Assembly: GCF_000264905.1 (NCBI RefSeq) | Contig: NW_006763136.1 | Location: forward strand, 601,934-665,933 | Reading direction: 5' to 3' | DNA from: Stereum hirsutum FP-91666 SS1 | Lineage: Eukaryota; Basidiomycota; Agaricomycetes; Russulales; Stereaceae | DNA: 64,000 nucleotides | In this document: positions 1 through 11,411 of the stretch, piece by piece | Numbering within the stretch: the first letter of the stretch is position 1 | Layout of the letters: each line of letters begins with the position of its first letter | Notes under the pieces: model-generated | Database searches by the model: none | Told to the model about the DNA's origin: nothing | Seen by the model: only the letters and a program-made list of their open reading frames with translations | Translations under genes and position numbers: made by a program

Positions 1-3000
1 ATACGCAATGCTCGAAAACATGGATTGACCATGGTACGATGTTGATCTTGCCCCGATGAAGCCTGCTGATAAAGTTCTCCTCTTGTTCATCCTGGACAAT
101 TTGACGGAACTTGAGAGAAAACCTGTGTGATAATATTAAACTACTAAAGTATAGCCCGAGAAGGAAAACCGTTAATGCTCACTCGTGTACGATCTCTCTG
201 GTGTCAGAATCGACGACATCTCTGATTACGATGCACAACAAGCCATTGAATAGAGTCGGATTGGCAGCCGGGTCCAGTATGGCGGAAGATGATTGGAAGC
301 TCTAGATAAAGTCACTACATTCGGACAAGAAATTACCGTCACAAGAGGCTTGGGAACTGACCGTAAAAAGGCCCGCAATATCCCTGGACAACGCGAAGTT
401 GTTGCGGAAGAAAACCTGTACAAGATATGCATGGATAGGTTCAACAAGAATATTAGATCAAGGTTGCTGAAATGTCTGCACCAGGTTGGAGATAGCGGTG
501 TTGAAGAGAACCTAAAATATGAGCAGTCAGTCATGCAAGGCATCGAGTTCCACAACTCCGGAATGAACAGATAGCAAAACAACCTACCAGCAATGCGTCC
601 TCCTGCGGGCTCCTTTCGAGGGAGTGGACGCCTAAGACGGTGATAACGTCAGTTTACCTGAGGTACTATGCCGAGATTCGAAAGAACGTGGAGAATACCT
701 TCGAAATCCAATGCCACGATGATGGCATTCTTGGTGGGTGTGACTGACATCCATACACCTTCGGTCTAACACACAAATTAGGCCAAACTTCTACTGGGCA
801 TCAAGACATAAAATTGTCACCGTTCGCATCGCAGATCCCGCAAAAGAGGTGTCCACGAAATGGTTTAATGAGTAGCTTTTACCAACGGATTGCTCGCCTG
901 GGACGACAAACACTCAGTAGTTTAGGGTACAGCAAGCGAAAGGTACTTCTTACCCATAGAACTAACGACACGAACGGGCTGAGCAGTAAGCAGGCGTGGT
1001 GAGTCACCATACGCAAGCACCTCGGTAGTTAGTGGGACGAACCTTTGAGGCCATGTAGGATTGGAACAATGATTCATACCAACCCAAACTGAGGGCGCCG
1101 ACGATCTGGTCCACGTCGGCGCCAAGCAAATCTCGCTCTTGCTCTGGGCTCCAAACACCATCTTTGAGCGGAACGAATCGGTTCTGGTGGGTGATAGCGA
1201 GCTGCAAGGGTATCAAACAAAGAAGCTCCACCATCCACTGTCCACTGAAGAACTCGGATATGTCACATCCCAAAAGAACCTCTTCTGAAGACGCAACAGC
1301 AGAAGCTTGTGTTGCGTTTAAGATCCCCGCAGTCGGCTTCTTGATTGTCCGGGTAAAGGAGGCGACAAGGTTACGATAATAAGAACCAAAGGGAGAATCG
1401 GGAATATCGCTGACAAAGATAAGGACTGGCGGTCGACGACCGAGCGGGCTGATTGTATCACGCTGGATGGCAGCGTGAACGGGGAATCGAGTCCAAACGT
1501 CTAAGTGGCAATCAAGAAGGCTGTTGTGGGTCGCCTGAAGACGATTATTGCAATCGAGCACCTCATGTTCACGCTCCTTGAAGGTGAATTCGCTGGAACG
1601 GTGCTGAATCTGGAGGATGACGGAGTGGATGCTGTGTGACGATAAGACAAGGACATGGACAGAGGAGCGGGAGACCAAGCCGGTGACTTGGAAACAAGCG
1701 TCGGGAGGGACCTCAACGGTGAAACTCAGCCCATTCGGGTTTGAGCCAAAGGACGCCCAGTGGTAGGCGGTGATGACCGCGTGCATATCTTGTTTATCGA
1801 CTGAGAGGAGACATGAACCATCGGGCGTCGCCATGACCTGGTAAGGAGGGTGATGGAGGTGTATGGTGGCAGGTCTGGAAGAAGAATTGAGCCATCAAAA
1901 ATCACAGAGTGAGTCCTAGCACATACCGAAATTGTTCCGTCACAAGAGAAAAGACTCGTACACGGCCGGACGCCTCGACAAAACAAAGCTCCTCCGTCCC
2001 TGTAACAAATAGTAGCGAGTGAAGCTGGGGAGTTTCGTCATACCACCTTGCAAGTTTGATGGGAGACCCTCGAGCGCTTAATCCTGAGAAGTCTTCCTCA
2101 GCAATATAAATCTGCAACTGTAGGTCCGATGGTGCGTCCTAAAAGATAGCACAAATGTGAGTGGCACTCTTGATGGACGATGATTGTCACTCACGGGAGG
2201 TGCTCCACATATGGCCAACATTCTCCGAGCCTGATCAAAGGCTGAGACAAATGTGTTCAAGAGCTTGGCGAAGAATATCTTCTTCTTTGGCTTCCCCTTT
2301 GCGAGAGTTTGAGATAATGACAGAATATCCTCGAGATATACTCCGCAATGGTCCTCGCTATCGACGAGAATGAGATACCTCGTCTCTGAGACGCGTTGTA
2401 TCATCCTGTGAGCTGGATATCAGTTGGGCTGATAGACGTGCATGCTCAGGAGGTTTTAACAGTACCTTATGGTCTGGTGAGCACGTAAGTAGAACGATTG
2501 AACATAAGATTCTTGTAGGATAGGCGTGGGGATATGTTTGGGGTTGCGACGGATGGAATGTTCGTCACCCTGTGTCAGACTCAGAGGATGGATCTCGAAT
2601 CGATTCTCAGGCGGGATGTCATGAACGGCGTAACCGCGGAGGATCACTGGACCTTAAAACATGGGATTCAAAAAAGAACAAGAGCGCGATGAAGGTGCAT
2701 AAGCTTACCGCTGGTGCGTCCATTGTCCGATTCGGTCACAGACTCAATGACGATCGCCGAGGTCGCCCTGTCCAGTCAATAATATCTCAGAACCAATTTG
2801 TTCAAGGCAGCAGTAGTCAGTCCGACGTACGTTCCTATACTAGCCAGGCACGTATTTACGCTCTGCTTGAATAAGCGCCAGCGTTCTTGATCCTCAGCAC
2901 GATGCGCAGCTTCGTTGCGAAGCTGGAACTCATTGTGAAGTTGTTCAAGGGAAAGTTTGTGGGCCTCGCGAGCAGCTTGAACAGCATAGCGATGTATGCC

Positions 3001-5822
3001 CTCCTGAAGGGTCGATGAGACAAGAGAGCGAACATCATCAGCCGCCCTCTGAAGAATAGGGTGTGCCTCCACGAGTGCAGGGAACTGGGCGATGAAGTCT
3101 CTGTCGCTGACGTCGTGCGCTTGGTTTCTGGCTACTGTGACAGGGCCGACCGAAGATGGAGCGCTTGTTTGACCTCGGACCGCAGATGCAAAGGACCTCA
3201 CCGTCTCCATTGCGGCGCTGAAGAGGCGAGGATGAGCGACTGGGATTGATTGAATTTCGGTTGATTTGCCGCCTTGTTCGAGGATGTTGTCGACGATGGT
3301 ACGCAGCTGATCTCCTGGTGGATTGTATGTGCGGAGATAGTTGCGCGCGAGATATATCCGATATTTGAGGCGATTGTAGTCTGGATCAGAGAGGCGTCTA
3401 ATTTTTGCGAAAGCAGAGGTGACAGCCTTAGTAGTACGCAAAATGGACTTCCTCTCCTCTGCAGCAAGTGTGCTACTTGAGGTAGCTATGTTGCGAGTGC
3501 TTCTTCAGTACGATTGAAAAACGATAAATGAAGTAAAACATACAGCTCGGTGCAGGAACTGCAGCTCTAGTGTCCGCAAAGAGGGATCTGGCAGGATGGC
3601 CCTTGTAAACAGGAAAGTCACAACTTGAGCACAACACAGTACGACACGTACGGGTATAGCTCTCGCGCTTTCTCCATGAGCACCTCCTGAGCCAGTGCAG
3701 CATCACTTTCCTCGTTGACTATCATTTTCGCGGCAGAGAAGTTAACAGACGCCTCTTGACGGTGTTGCTTGATCTCAGCCGAAGTCTGTTGATAGTCCCG
3801 GCAGATATCACCACATCGCTGATACAGGCCGTGCCTCAGCAGACAACGGAGAGCGTCGTCATCAAGTCGTTCAGCCAATACGATACGGCGCTTTTCATTC
3901 CTGGATTTCGTTTTGAGGAATCAGTGCGTGTAGTTCTGCTCAGAGAGCAAATATGGAACAAACTGCAAGTAAATCTCGATCTGTTTCTTGTGTAAAGTCT
4001 GGCAAAATGGAGACTTCCGTATCGTCGCTGGTTTCGGAATGTGTGTCATAAACCCCATCTGGGTTTCTCCGGGAATGAGTATAGGCGGCTGCAACGGCAG
4101 ACCATCCACTACGTCCTGGGTATTCTGCGCGATGCTGGGGAGATAAACCTATGGATGATAATATATCAGAAGACATCTGGCGCAGGTAAACAACTCCGTA
4201 CGGTGAATCCTGGCTGGGGTGCTATACTCTCTTCTTCTTCTTTGGTCTTGGCTACCTCAAACGTAAACATTCTGTCGACTCGTTCAGCACTATCGTCCTC
4301 ATCGTCCTGAGGTCCGGCGTCTTGTTCGTCGTTCCACACCAGCGCTCGAGAGTGCTCAGGGGAGATGAGAGCCATAGTCTGGTCTGTCAGCTTCGAGAGA
4401 TAGCTGCAGACAAGAAGTTAGCATAGAAGTTGTCGCTCGGCGATGCAAAGCTATAACTACCGCATGAAAGTCACACGATTCTTGCAAACGGAGGACGAGG
4501 CATCGTCGTTCCAGGTCTCCTCTTCGGGCCAATAGATGACAAATGCGCGAGCGGGGTTGGTGGTGGCATGCGCGGGATCTAAGACGAAGTATAAACCTGA
4601 TCGCAGGTGAGGGCGAGAAGATTCGATGCGGCTGTCGTGCTTCTTTAAGAGAAGGGTGGCGCTGAAGATGCATCAAAGCTAAGTCCATCCATCTCCTACA
4701 ATAAGCACTTGAAATAAGGCGTACAGGTCATCGTCCACAACTGCGACGTCTTTGAGAAATTTCACGAGGGCCGACTTGCTACCGTACGCTCCGATAAGCT
4801 TTAGTTTCCTCTGCAGCAATCGTTAGCCGGATATGACCTATGTGAAGAAAGAAGGCAATCATTCACCGAGTCGAGCGTTTTGAAGTCGATTTTTGTGAGA
4901 GAGACATATACGCCAGGGCATAACCGATTCATGAGTTTGCCCAGTGACTCTTGGGCGATAATGACTTTGTCAACTAAAGTATGTGCTATCAGCCACGGTC
5001 GTCAATAGATAGTTCTACCAAAGCATACCGAGGCCACCGCTGCCTTGCTCGAGGACTAGATCGAGCAAGCGGTACATATTGGGGATCGAGTTCAAGAGAT
5101 CTAACTCGTCGGAACGAGAGTTGCTCTGGTCTGCTGGTGTGCGAGGCCTCTCTGGTACATCGTCCTGTCCGAGAGTATTCTGTGCGAAAGAATAGCGCGT
5201 CACGAACGCTGCCAGAAGGATAGACGTAGACGGAGAACAAAACCTGCCTCAAACTGTTGATTTTTTGCACCGTCGGCCTCGTCAACCGATCCCTCGTCAT
5301 TTACACCAGCCAGGGGCTGCAAAGAAAAAACGCAAAGCTTTGAGCATCATGATCTGTTATGCTGTAGCAACTCCGACTTACACCACCAACTTGCTCTACT
5401 TCCGGGAACAGCGAGCCCAGGTCCAGATCTGGTATAATGGTCGGAACATCGTTCGAGCCAAATGGCGGAGGTGTTGGAGTTCGGGACATGGCGGTCGGCG
5501 AAGGTATTATCGTATATTCTTCAGTCATGTGGGCGTCATCGTCAGACGAGTCAGATACTGCTTCAAGAGAAGGTTCGGTGGGTGTTAAGCCGACGCTCGT
5601 AGTATCACTCGCAAGACTGCCAAGAAGTGGCTCCGCATCGTCCGCGGCGGCCGTGGTGGTGTCTGGCGGGATAAAGAGAAAGAATCAGTTCAAGTCAACA
5701 CATGAAGAAAGTGATGGAAGCGTGCCAAGCTCAGCGCCTTCGGGTGGCGTATTAAGAATAGGACAATCAGGGGCAGCTTCAGTCGAGTTCGAATCAGTTT
5801 CTACATCGACGAGCTGCATTTT
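1..5822 (-). CDS. VLIG-type (interferon-induced very large GTPase-like) G protein, 3' end cut off by the window edge
   Basis: Seen: a many-exon minus-strand gene. The proposed start is the ATG at 5822 (MQLVDVETDSNS). The N-terminal part is acidic and Ser/Thr/Pro-rich (5822-5380). Middle exons are helical; the one at 3441-2776 carries repeated Ala/Glu/Gln/Arg stretches that look coiled-coil. The exon at 1834-1004 leads through DQIVGALSLGWYESLFQSYM to VVSSMG, an intron at about 899-955 follows, and the P-loop GEQSVGKS then sits at 898-875. After it come switch-like blocks (FVDTSFAGSAMRTTEGVWMS, ALDFEG) and further short exons down to base 1. Known: this order matches the G domain of very large inducible GTPases, a dynamin-related family with large fungal members. 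Inferred: GTP binding and hydrolysis, possibly with oligomerisation; the role in fungi is unknown. The C-terminus lies outside the window. Exon edges between 2100 and 5300 are only approximate. Confidence 0.82.
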
Positions 5823-6475
5823 TGTGCACGTCTGGTTTTGGTAGGACAATAGGTGGGAGGTGGCAGAAAGAGTTGCGAGCGGGAAGCGAGGTTTCAAGGC
5901 AATCGTGAACGCACGAGCTATATGGTGGACCCCCACGAGCCTCGTTTTGCCCATGCACCAACTCGGAAGCCTTCTTGCACATCGAGGCGTCGCCACATAA
6001 ATACACAATCAGAGATTCACGCTCCTACCGTCGGATATCGGAGATATTGAAAGCATTAAGCTGTAGCCTTCAAGCTTTCAAGGTCGCTAGATGTCAGACA
6101 GGCTATGGATTTGCAGCACAAAACTCTAGAGAAAGTAAGTGAGACAACGAGACGCGAGTCTATCAGAAAACCAATTGATAGACAAATTCGGTGAGGAAGG
6201 CACAGACCCATGCCACGCCACATGAATTATATCACTCACCTTGGGCACGCGGGCAGGGTTCTATCGATCAGTCACCGAGACTCCAGTGGCAATTCAGTCA
6301 AGAAATGTCTCAGATTGCCAAAATATGTTCGATTGCGCAAGACATATCGCGAGCAAGAAAAGGCGACAAAGAGGAATGTCGAACAGTCATCGATTTCGCA
6401 GAATAATGATACACGTACTGAGCGCAAACTCAACACAAGCGCCGCAAGCACTAAGAAGCATCAACTCCGCCGTCA
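5823..6475. other. Intergenic gap between the VLIG-type GTPase and ISY1
   Basis: The gap holds the upstream region of the GTPase gene and the downstream region of ISY1, both on the minus strand. Short reading frames here lack splice support and any recognisable protein. I saw no RNA gene and no clear TATA box. Confidence 0.5.
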
Positions 6476-7757
6476 TCAGTTTCCGAAATACTCATCCACC
6501 AAGGCTCGTTTCCTCAGATCCAACAACACGCCTTCCATCTGCTCCTTCGTCGGCATGACCGGGGGCATCAAATTCTCGGGCTGTAAGAACGAGATGTACG
6601 CCGCAGCTGCAGTCGCATGGGCGCGTACCACCTCCTCGTTTGTTGGATCACCGTTCTCTGTGGCTTTCGACAATGCCACAGTAGAATCTGTGGCGGGAGC
6701 GGCGTCTGAGGGATTTGCTTTGGTACGCTTTGATGCGTCGTCGGTGGATGGTTGCTGGTCTTCGGACGGATCTGGGGCTTTACGCTTGGTGCCGTCGGAT
6801 TGTGGAGGGGCGTTAGTAGTTGGTAGGTGGGATGGTGGAAGGGTTGGATTGGCGCGAGGAAGTGGAGGTAGAGGGTGGTCGGCAGAAAGACCGAGAATTT
6901 CGCGGAGGTTTGCGCATGCTTCCTCGTACTCTGTATTACCCCAAATATTGTGGTCGTTAGCTTTGTAGGAAAGTGTACACGCAGTGGGGGCGAAAGGAGT
7001 GCCAACCGCACCATTCTCTTCTGCCGCTTGCTCGTACTTCAGCAGCTCGCCGTCGACCTCATCGAGATCCCCAAAGTAAGCCGGTCCCTGATTGGTGAAG
7101 CGCTTGTAAAAGCCCTGTGTGGCCGTCTCTTCGTCTTCTTCCTTTTTGCGTGACTGAAATAGTTCCTTGACACCAGGAAGTTCTTTTGCTCGTCCGAAAT
7201 ATCTTGACCACGACCGGTGTAAGTGCTAGATGATGTCACCATAAAGGAGAGTGAACGCACTTGTAACCCTTCGTCCCAGGAACCTCGCGTCCGTCATCAT
7301 CCGTCATAGCAACATTCCTCCTATAATTCGCACCGCCCAACGCAACGATCTGGTTCTCCCAATGCCTCTTCTCTCGCATCAACTTGTTGATATCATCGTT
7401 TAGATCTCGAACCTCGTAGTCCGACAAACCAGCTGTTCCACCGCCACAAAAAATGCAGGCAAGTGAGTTCGTGCTCGAACTCGCATCTTCGTTGAACAAG
7501 ACGCACCATCCTGGATCTTCGACACTTTCCGACTGATCTCGCGCAGAATCTCTCCACGCCACCGTTCGCAATCCCTCAAGCTTTTGCACGCGCTCGCCAT
7601 ACGCGGACGACGATCGCTTCGTGTACCGAGGCCAAGCTCTGCGGCTTGCGCCTCGCGAAAGCGATAGAGCATGGACTGTGCTTTTTCCTCATTACGAGCC
7701 TAGAGACAGGGTTGCATTAATATCCATGCGTTTAATTGTGTCAAATTAACATACCAT
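6476..7757 (-). CDS. isy1: Pre-mRNA-splicing factor ISY1
   Basis: Known role: ISY1 is a component of the Prp19/NineTeen-associated spliceosome that stabilises the first-step conformation in the nucleus. Seen: after splicing the protein starts MARNEEKAQSMLYRFREAQ, then has a RKVSKIQDAGLSDYEVRDLN block, an NKLMREKRHWENQIVALGG block, and KGYKYFGRAKELPGVKELFQ, all hallmarks of the family. The C-terminal part is a low-complexity Pro/Asp/Lys linker followed by a short helical tail ending LVDEYFGN. Total length is about 364 residues. Introns lie at 7700-7754, about 7433-7505 and about 7200-7262. The first intron begins directly after the start ATG (7757-7755), so exon 1 contributes only the initiator Met. 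This start is chosen because family members begin M-A-R-N-E-E-K. The gene is complete. Confidence 0.95.
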
Positions 7758-9690
7758 TTTGTGTATAAGAAGTGAACTGAAGGCGAATCGGTCGCGGAAC
7801 GAAAGCCAGAGGTGTAAGGTGTAACGCAACAATGCGATGACCAATTCGGACTTCAGGTACGAAGCCTTTGCCACACAAGCACAAACAACTCCGTTTGGGG
7901 AGCTGCGCCACATCCCTCAGGCTTCCGCCGCGAAGCCCGTCCTCGACCACATCGGACGTTTCCCTCTGGGTCTCTTCGTCACGCTGTTGGAAAGCTGAAG
8001 AGACAAAACCGTATATATTCTATCGCTTGAATTTTTCTTCTGATTTCCGGATATAACTTTCCAAGCCCTGCGTTGGGCCATTGGCCGCGATCTTCCTCTC
8101 CAGACCCTCAGTTCTCTCTAGGCTCTCAGTACTCGACCAAGATGCTCTCACATCTCACCGTCATATCCGAACTTAGCTGGGGTAATCTTTTGCCCCCATG
8201 TCTTGGGTACCAACGCACACGATGCCCGTTGCATTGTCAAGTTTTCTATGGGTTTTGTTCACTTCACGTAAGGTTTGCCGTCTGGTCTAACTAAACACGC
8301 ACCGGTGGGGCCGCACGGACGCCACTGACAGTACGTTGATCCAACCCTCAAATGTAAGTTTAGACATCTCCATGATCTGCTTGCCATTATCACCAAGAAC
8401 ACGCTGATCATCTGTTGGTGAAGTTGTGTCGGAAGCTGTACCGGTGGATAGCTATCCGTAGGGATCTCGGCACTCTGAAGGGCCCACTGGGCCGTGAAAA
8501 CCTGAGCCGCAGAGCAGCCGACGTTCGTCTGTGTGTTTGGGAGCGTTCTAAAGGCCTCATAATGGCCATTCAGTGGATGACTGACTTCACAGACTGAAAG
8601 CTATTTAACCTCGGAGAGCCTCGGAGTGGCCTCCGAAATGAAAGAGTCATGTCGCTCATTGGCCAGTGAACGACATTGGGCCCCCGACCAAGTAAGCGTA
8701 TTCTTTTTCACTGGCCATTCATTCACTGGTCCTTCGAGAGTTACAGAACTCTTCAGGTGCCCTGCCGATATATACGGTTACGGGGGCTGCAGTGCTTCGA
8801 TGATTTCTTTGGTATAACTCGCAAAGAACACACGACACATCAATTTTCCGACGTTTAAACCGCGCCACCTACTCATGTGGCCGTATGTGTGAACTTTTTT
8901 GCTGTTGGTCTTGAACCAAGAGAACCCACTCCGGCGGTAGTGGCTCCAGAGCGGCATAGTTGTTCAAAAGGCAATATTTGTTCTCCATGCGCTTTCGCCT
9001 CTTGTCCTCTCCGACCCTCTGTTGGTTTAGGCGCTCCTTGAGGACTGACCTTCTCACAGGAGCTCCATCAATATATGCACTCAGATGAAGCCTCGAGGCT
9101 TGCAGTCCACACCGGCCAAATCTACCCTGCCGCGGATGATCCCTGGATTTTAATAGACCGCGGACAAGACCCTCTGGATGTTTCACGTCTTTGGCTCAGG
9201 TGAGCAGTAACCTTCACACTTCGCTCCCACACATTCCGTGTGGGTCGGAACGAGACACATACAGTCTTCTGTAACAATGAGCGAGCGCGTTGGCTCCACT
9301 CCTCTACAACGAGTGCGGTTACGTTTTTCCTTTCTTTCAGGATGGAAACTTTCCTAGGCGCCAAACAGTTGGGCGTCTGCCTACGAATATAGCTTCACTT
9401 TCTTCCACGAAAATATTTGGTATAGGTGATCCATTTCTCTTAGCCGCATGTCCACCAGCGTGTTCTGGGGCGTCAGCACCTAGACGGTGGACATCGCTCA
9501 TTCGCCAAAAATTTCCCGCCGTTCTCCCTCCCTAGGAAGCCCGTCTCATGAGAAAGACACTGGAACTTAATCACCGTCTCGCCTCATGACCATCCAGGAC
9601 CTGGCCTATACCGCATTTTTGGAGCATGTACGGAGTCAAGGTGGTCTATCATCCAGGCTTTCCAGTTCAATCCGACCCTCGGGTCCTGGT
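7758..9690. other. Gene-poor region between ISY1 and the knottin gene
   Basis: About 1.9 kb without a convincing gene. It contains the ISY1 promoter side. A minus-strand frame of 105 codons at 8869-9186 has an unusually basic patch (GEDKRRKRMENKY) and could be a degraded gene or element relic, but no start, splice or homology support was found. Between about 8560 and 8732 the words GGCCATTCA, GGCCAGTG and CACTGGCC recur in both orientations. Otherwise I see nothing here. Confidence 0.4.
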
Positions 9691-9698
9691 CTGCAAGG

Positions 9699-9705
9699 TA
9701 TAAAA
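9699..9705 (+). promoter_or_regulatory. TATA box of the knottin-like gene
   Basis: The word TATAAAA lies 90 bp upstream of the ATG at 9795. This fits a transcription start near 9730 and a 5' leader of about 65 nt. Such a sharp TATA box is common for strongly expressed small secreted proteins. Confidence 0.65.
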
Positions 9706-9794
9706 GCCTCTCCAACCTCGCCATCTTGGTTTCCTCATCCGCCGCACCGACTTCCAGCAGCTCACTCATCCAAAGCCTCCTCACATCATCAACC

Positions 9795-10113
9795 ATGCAG
9801 TTCTCCATGAAGACCGCTTTCTTTGCCCTCGCCGTCTTCTTGCCCATCGCTTCGGCTGCCTCCACCAAGCGTGACGACACCACCACCCACCTCGTCAACA
9901 CCTTGCAGTCATTGAACATCATCGACTCCGCCGACGTCGCCTTGGGAGAGTGCAAGCCTCTTCTCCAGTCCTGCGCCGTTGACAGCGAGTGCTGCGGTGA
10001 TCTCTGCCTCCTCGGGGTAAGTTCTACCTTACACCATTTCCTCTCATCCGTCTTCGGAGCGATTATAACGGTCACTCACGTCTGTTCTACCATCATAGCT
10101 TTGCCTCCTCTAA
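9795..10113 (+). CDS. Small secreted knottin-like (inhibitor cystine knot pattern) peptide precursor
   Basis: Seen: exon 1 is 9795-10016 (74 codons), the intron is 10017-10098 (GTAAGT...ATAG), and exon 2 is 10099-10113, giving 78 residues. Residues 1-22 form a signal peptide (MQFSMKTAFFALAVFLPIAS). A Lys-Arg pair at residues 25-26 resembles a Kex2 site. A spacer of about 25 residues follows, then six cysteines at 53, 60, 66, 67, 71 and 76 with spacing C-x6-C-x5-CC-x3-C-x4-C. That spacing is the textbook cystine-knot pattern, and the sixth Cys is supplied only by exon 2 (LCLL then stop), which supports the splice. Inferred: exported, disulfide-locked, possibly processed peptide. Its activity (signalling, defence, inhibitor, effector or toxin-like) cannot be read from the sequence. 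The start is preferred over the upstream in-frame ATG at 9726, which lies at or before the likely transcription start. Confidence 0.75.
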
Positions 10114-11411
10114 ATTCAAAGCAAAGAACTTGGGTATTATGTCCTGCGGTTGATTTTGTTTGTCGAGGTAAGCGAATGGACTTTTATCCGAGTTTGTACG
10201 ACGATGGTGCTGAAGGCATATCCTTCTCCAGCTCCAGAAAATGCGGAAAACCCCAGACAGGATTCTTTGACTGCGGGGCCGAAATTGTTATACGTTCTGT
10301 ATTTTGGGATTTTACGAAATTTAACGTTGTTGCGTGTATACTTCGAGAATCGTTCGCTTCGGTGAAGACTGAGCTTTCTGCGCCCGTTGCTTCCATCCGA
10401 CTTGCGACTTCCATCAAAGCGTCTGAAGAGGTGTGCCCGAAACGTTTAGGCTTTTCAGTTCTCGATGTTCGCCTCCATCACCCTCGCAAGAGATTAGGGT
10501 GCCGTCGTTGTTGAGCCCGAGAGAACTCAGAGGTAATGTGCCTGCCAGTTCCGTACACAAACATACAAAGAGCTTCTTTAGTCAAATCATAACTCTGAAG
10601 CTTGGCCGTATCGATTCTGGCTTTATAAACGGGGCGCAGAGTGTTCATGATTGGCCGCTCCAGCTTCGTGGACGGTGCGTTGAAGGGGAGCTATTTACAC
10701 GGTGTTCGAGACCCACTACGAACTATAGCTCCCGTCCTCCCCCGCGAATCTCACTTGTGTGTATCCTGCCAGATCCGGCGGCATCTTTCTTTCAATATTT
10801 TGAGAACAACGCCGACGAGGGGACATGCGATGACTTCAAAGGAGACTTCTATATTCCATGTAAACAATCCAGTTCCTGTAACAAGATAGACGTAGCAGAC
10901 TTCGCACATATCGTAACACTCATTCATGAACCCGAAATCAGACGAACGGAAATGGAGGATGCGAGCACGGACCCCGTGTCAAGCAGGTATATTATCGAGT
11001 AAGAATAGGGATGACCAACCAACGAAGAACGAAATGACTTGGCGGACGAACGGACGGACGGACGGACGAAACAGGTAATGTATGCGTAAAGTCGTGAAAA
11101 ATATGGAGATGTAGGTAGAGAAGTACTAGACAGATGGTAAGGAACGGACGATATCTACGTGGATTCAAATTTGAAGGAGGATGAAAATGCAATTTACGGG
11201 TGTAGATGTGCAGCAGCAGACCGGGAAGAAGATTCAGAGAGAGTCCATAGGCATAGGAGAGATCTAGACGGTGTGGGGGAGGAGGCAATGGAGGTAGATG
11301 TGGAGACATAACATAATGCGCGTAACGATATATCGTCTAATGTCGAGCGATAAAGTCCAAGTCGTGAACCGAAGCAACTGTGCGTGAGAACCAGAACAGG
11401 ACCGAAACCGT
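10114..11411. other. Intergenic region downstream of the knottin gene
   Basis: No gene could be supported. A plus-strand frame at 10433-11002 (189 codons) has no recognisable domain and no splice context, and I treat it as chance. The region holds the knottin 3' UTR, a short tandem repeat near 11043 and the ABC transporter 3' UTR. Confidence 0.45.
11043..11070. repeat. GGAC/ACGG microsatellite
   Basis: Tandem copies of a 4-base unit (GGAC) with one GAA interruption lie between the knottin and ABC transporter genes. No function can be inferred. Confidence 0.7.

Noticed and set aside
10433..11002. 189-codon plus-strand frame downstream of the knottin gene
   Set aside because: No domain, no plausible start context, no splice support, and composition like the surrounding non-coding DNA.
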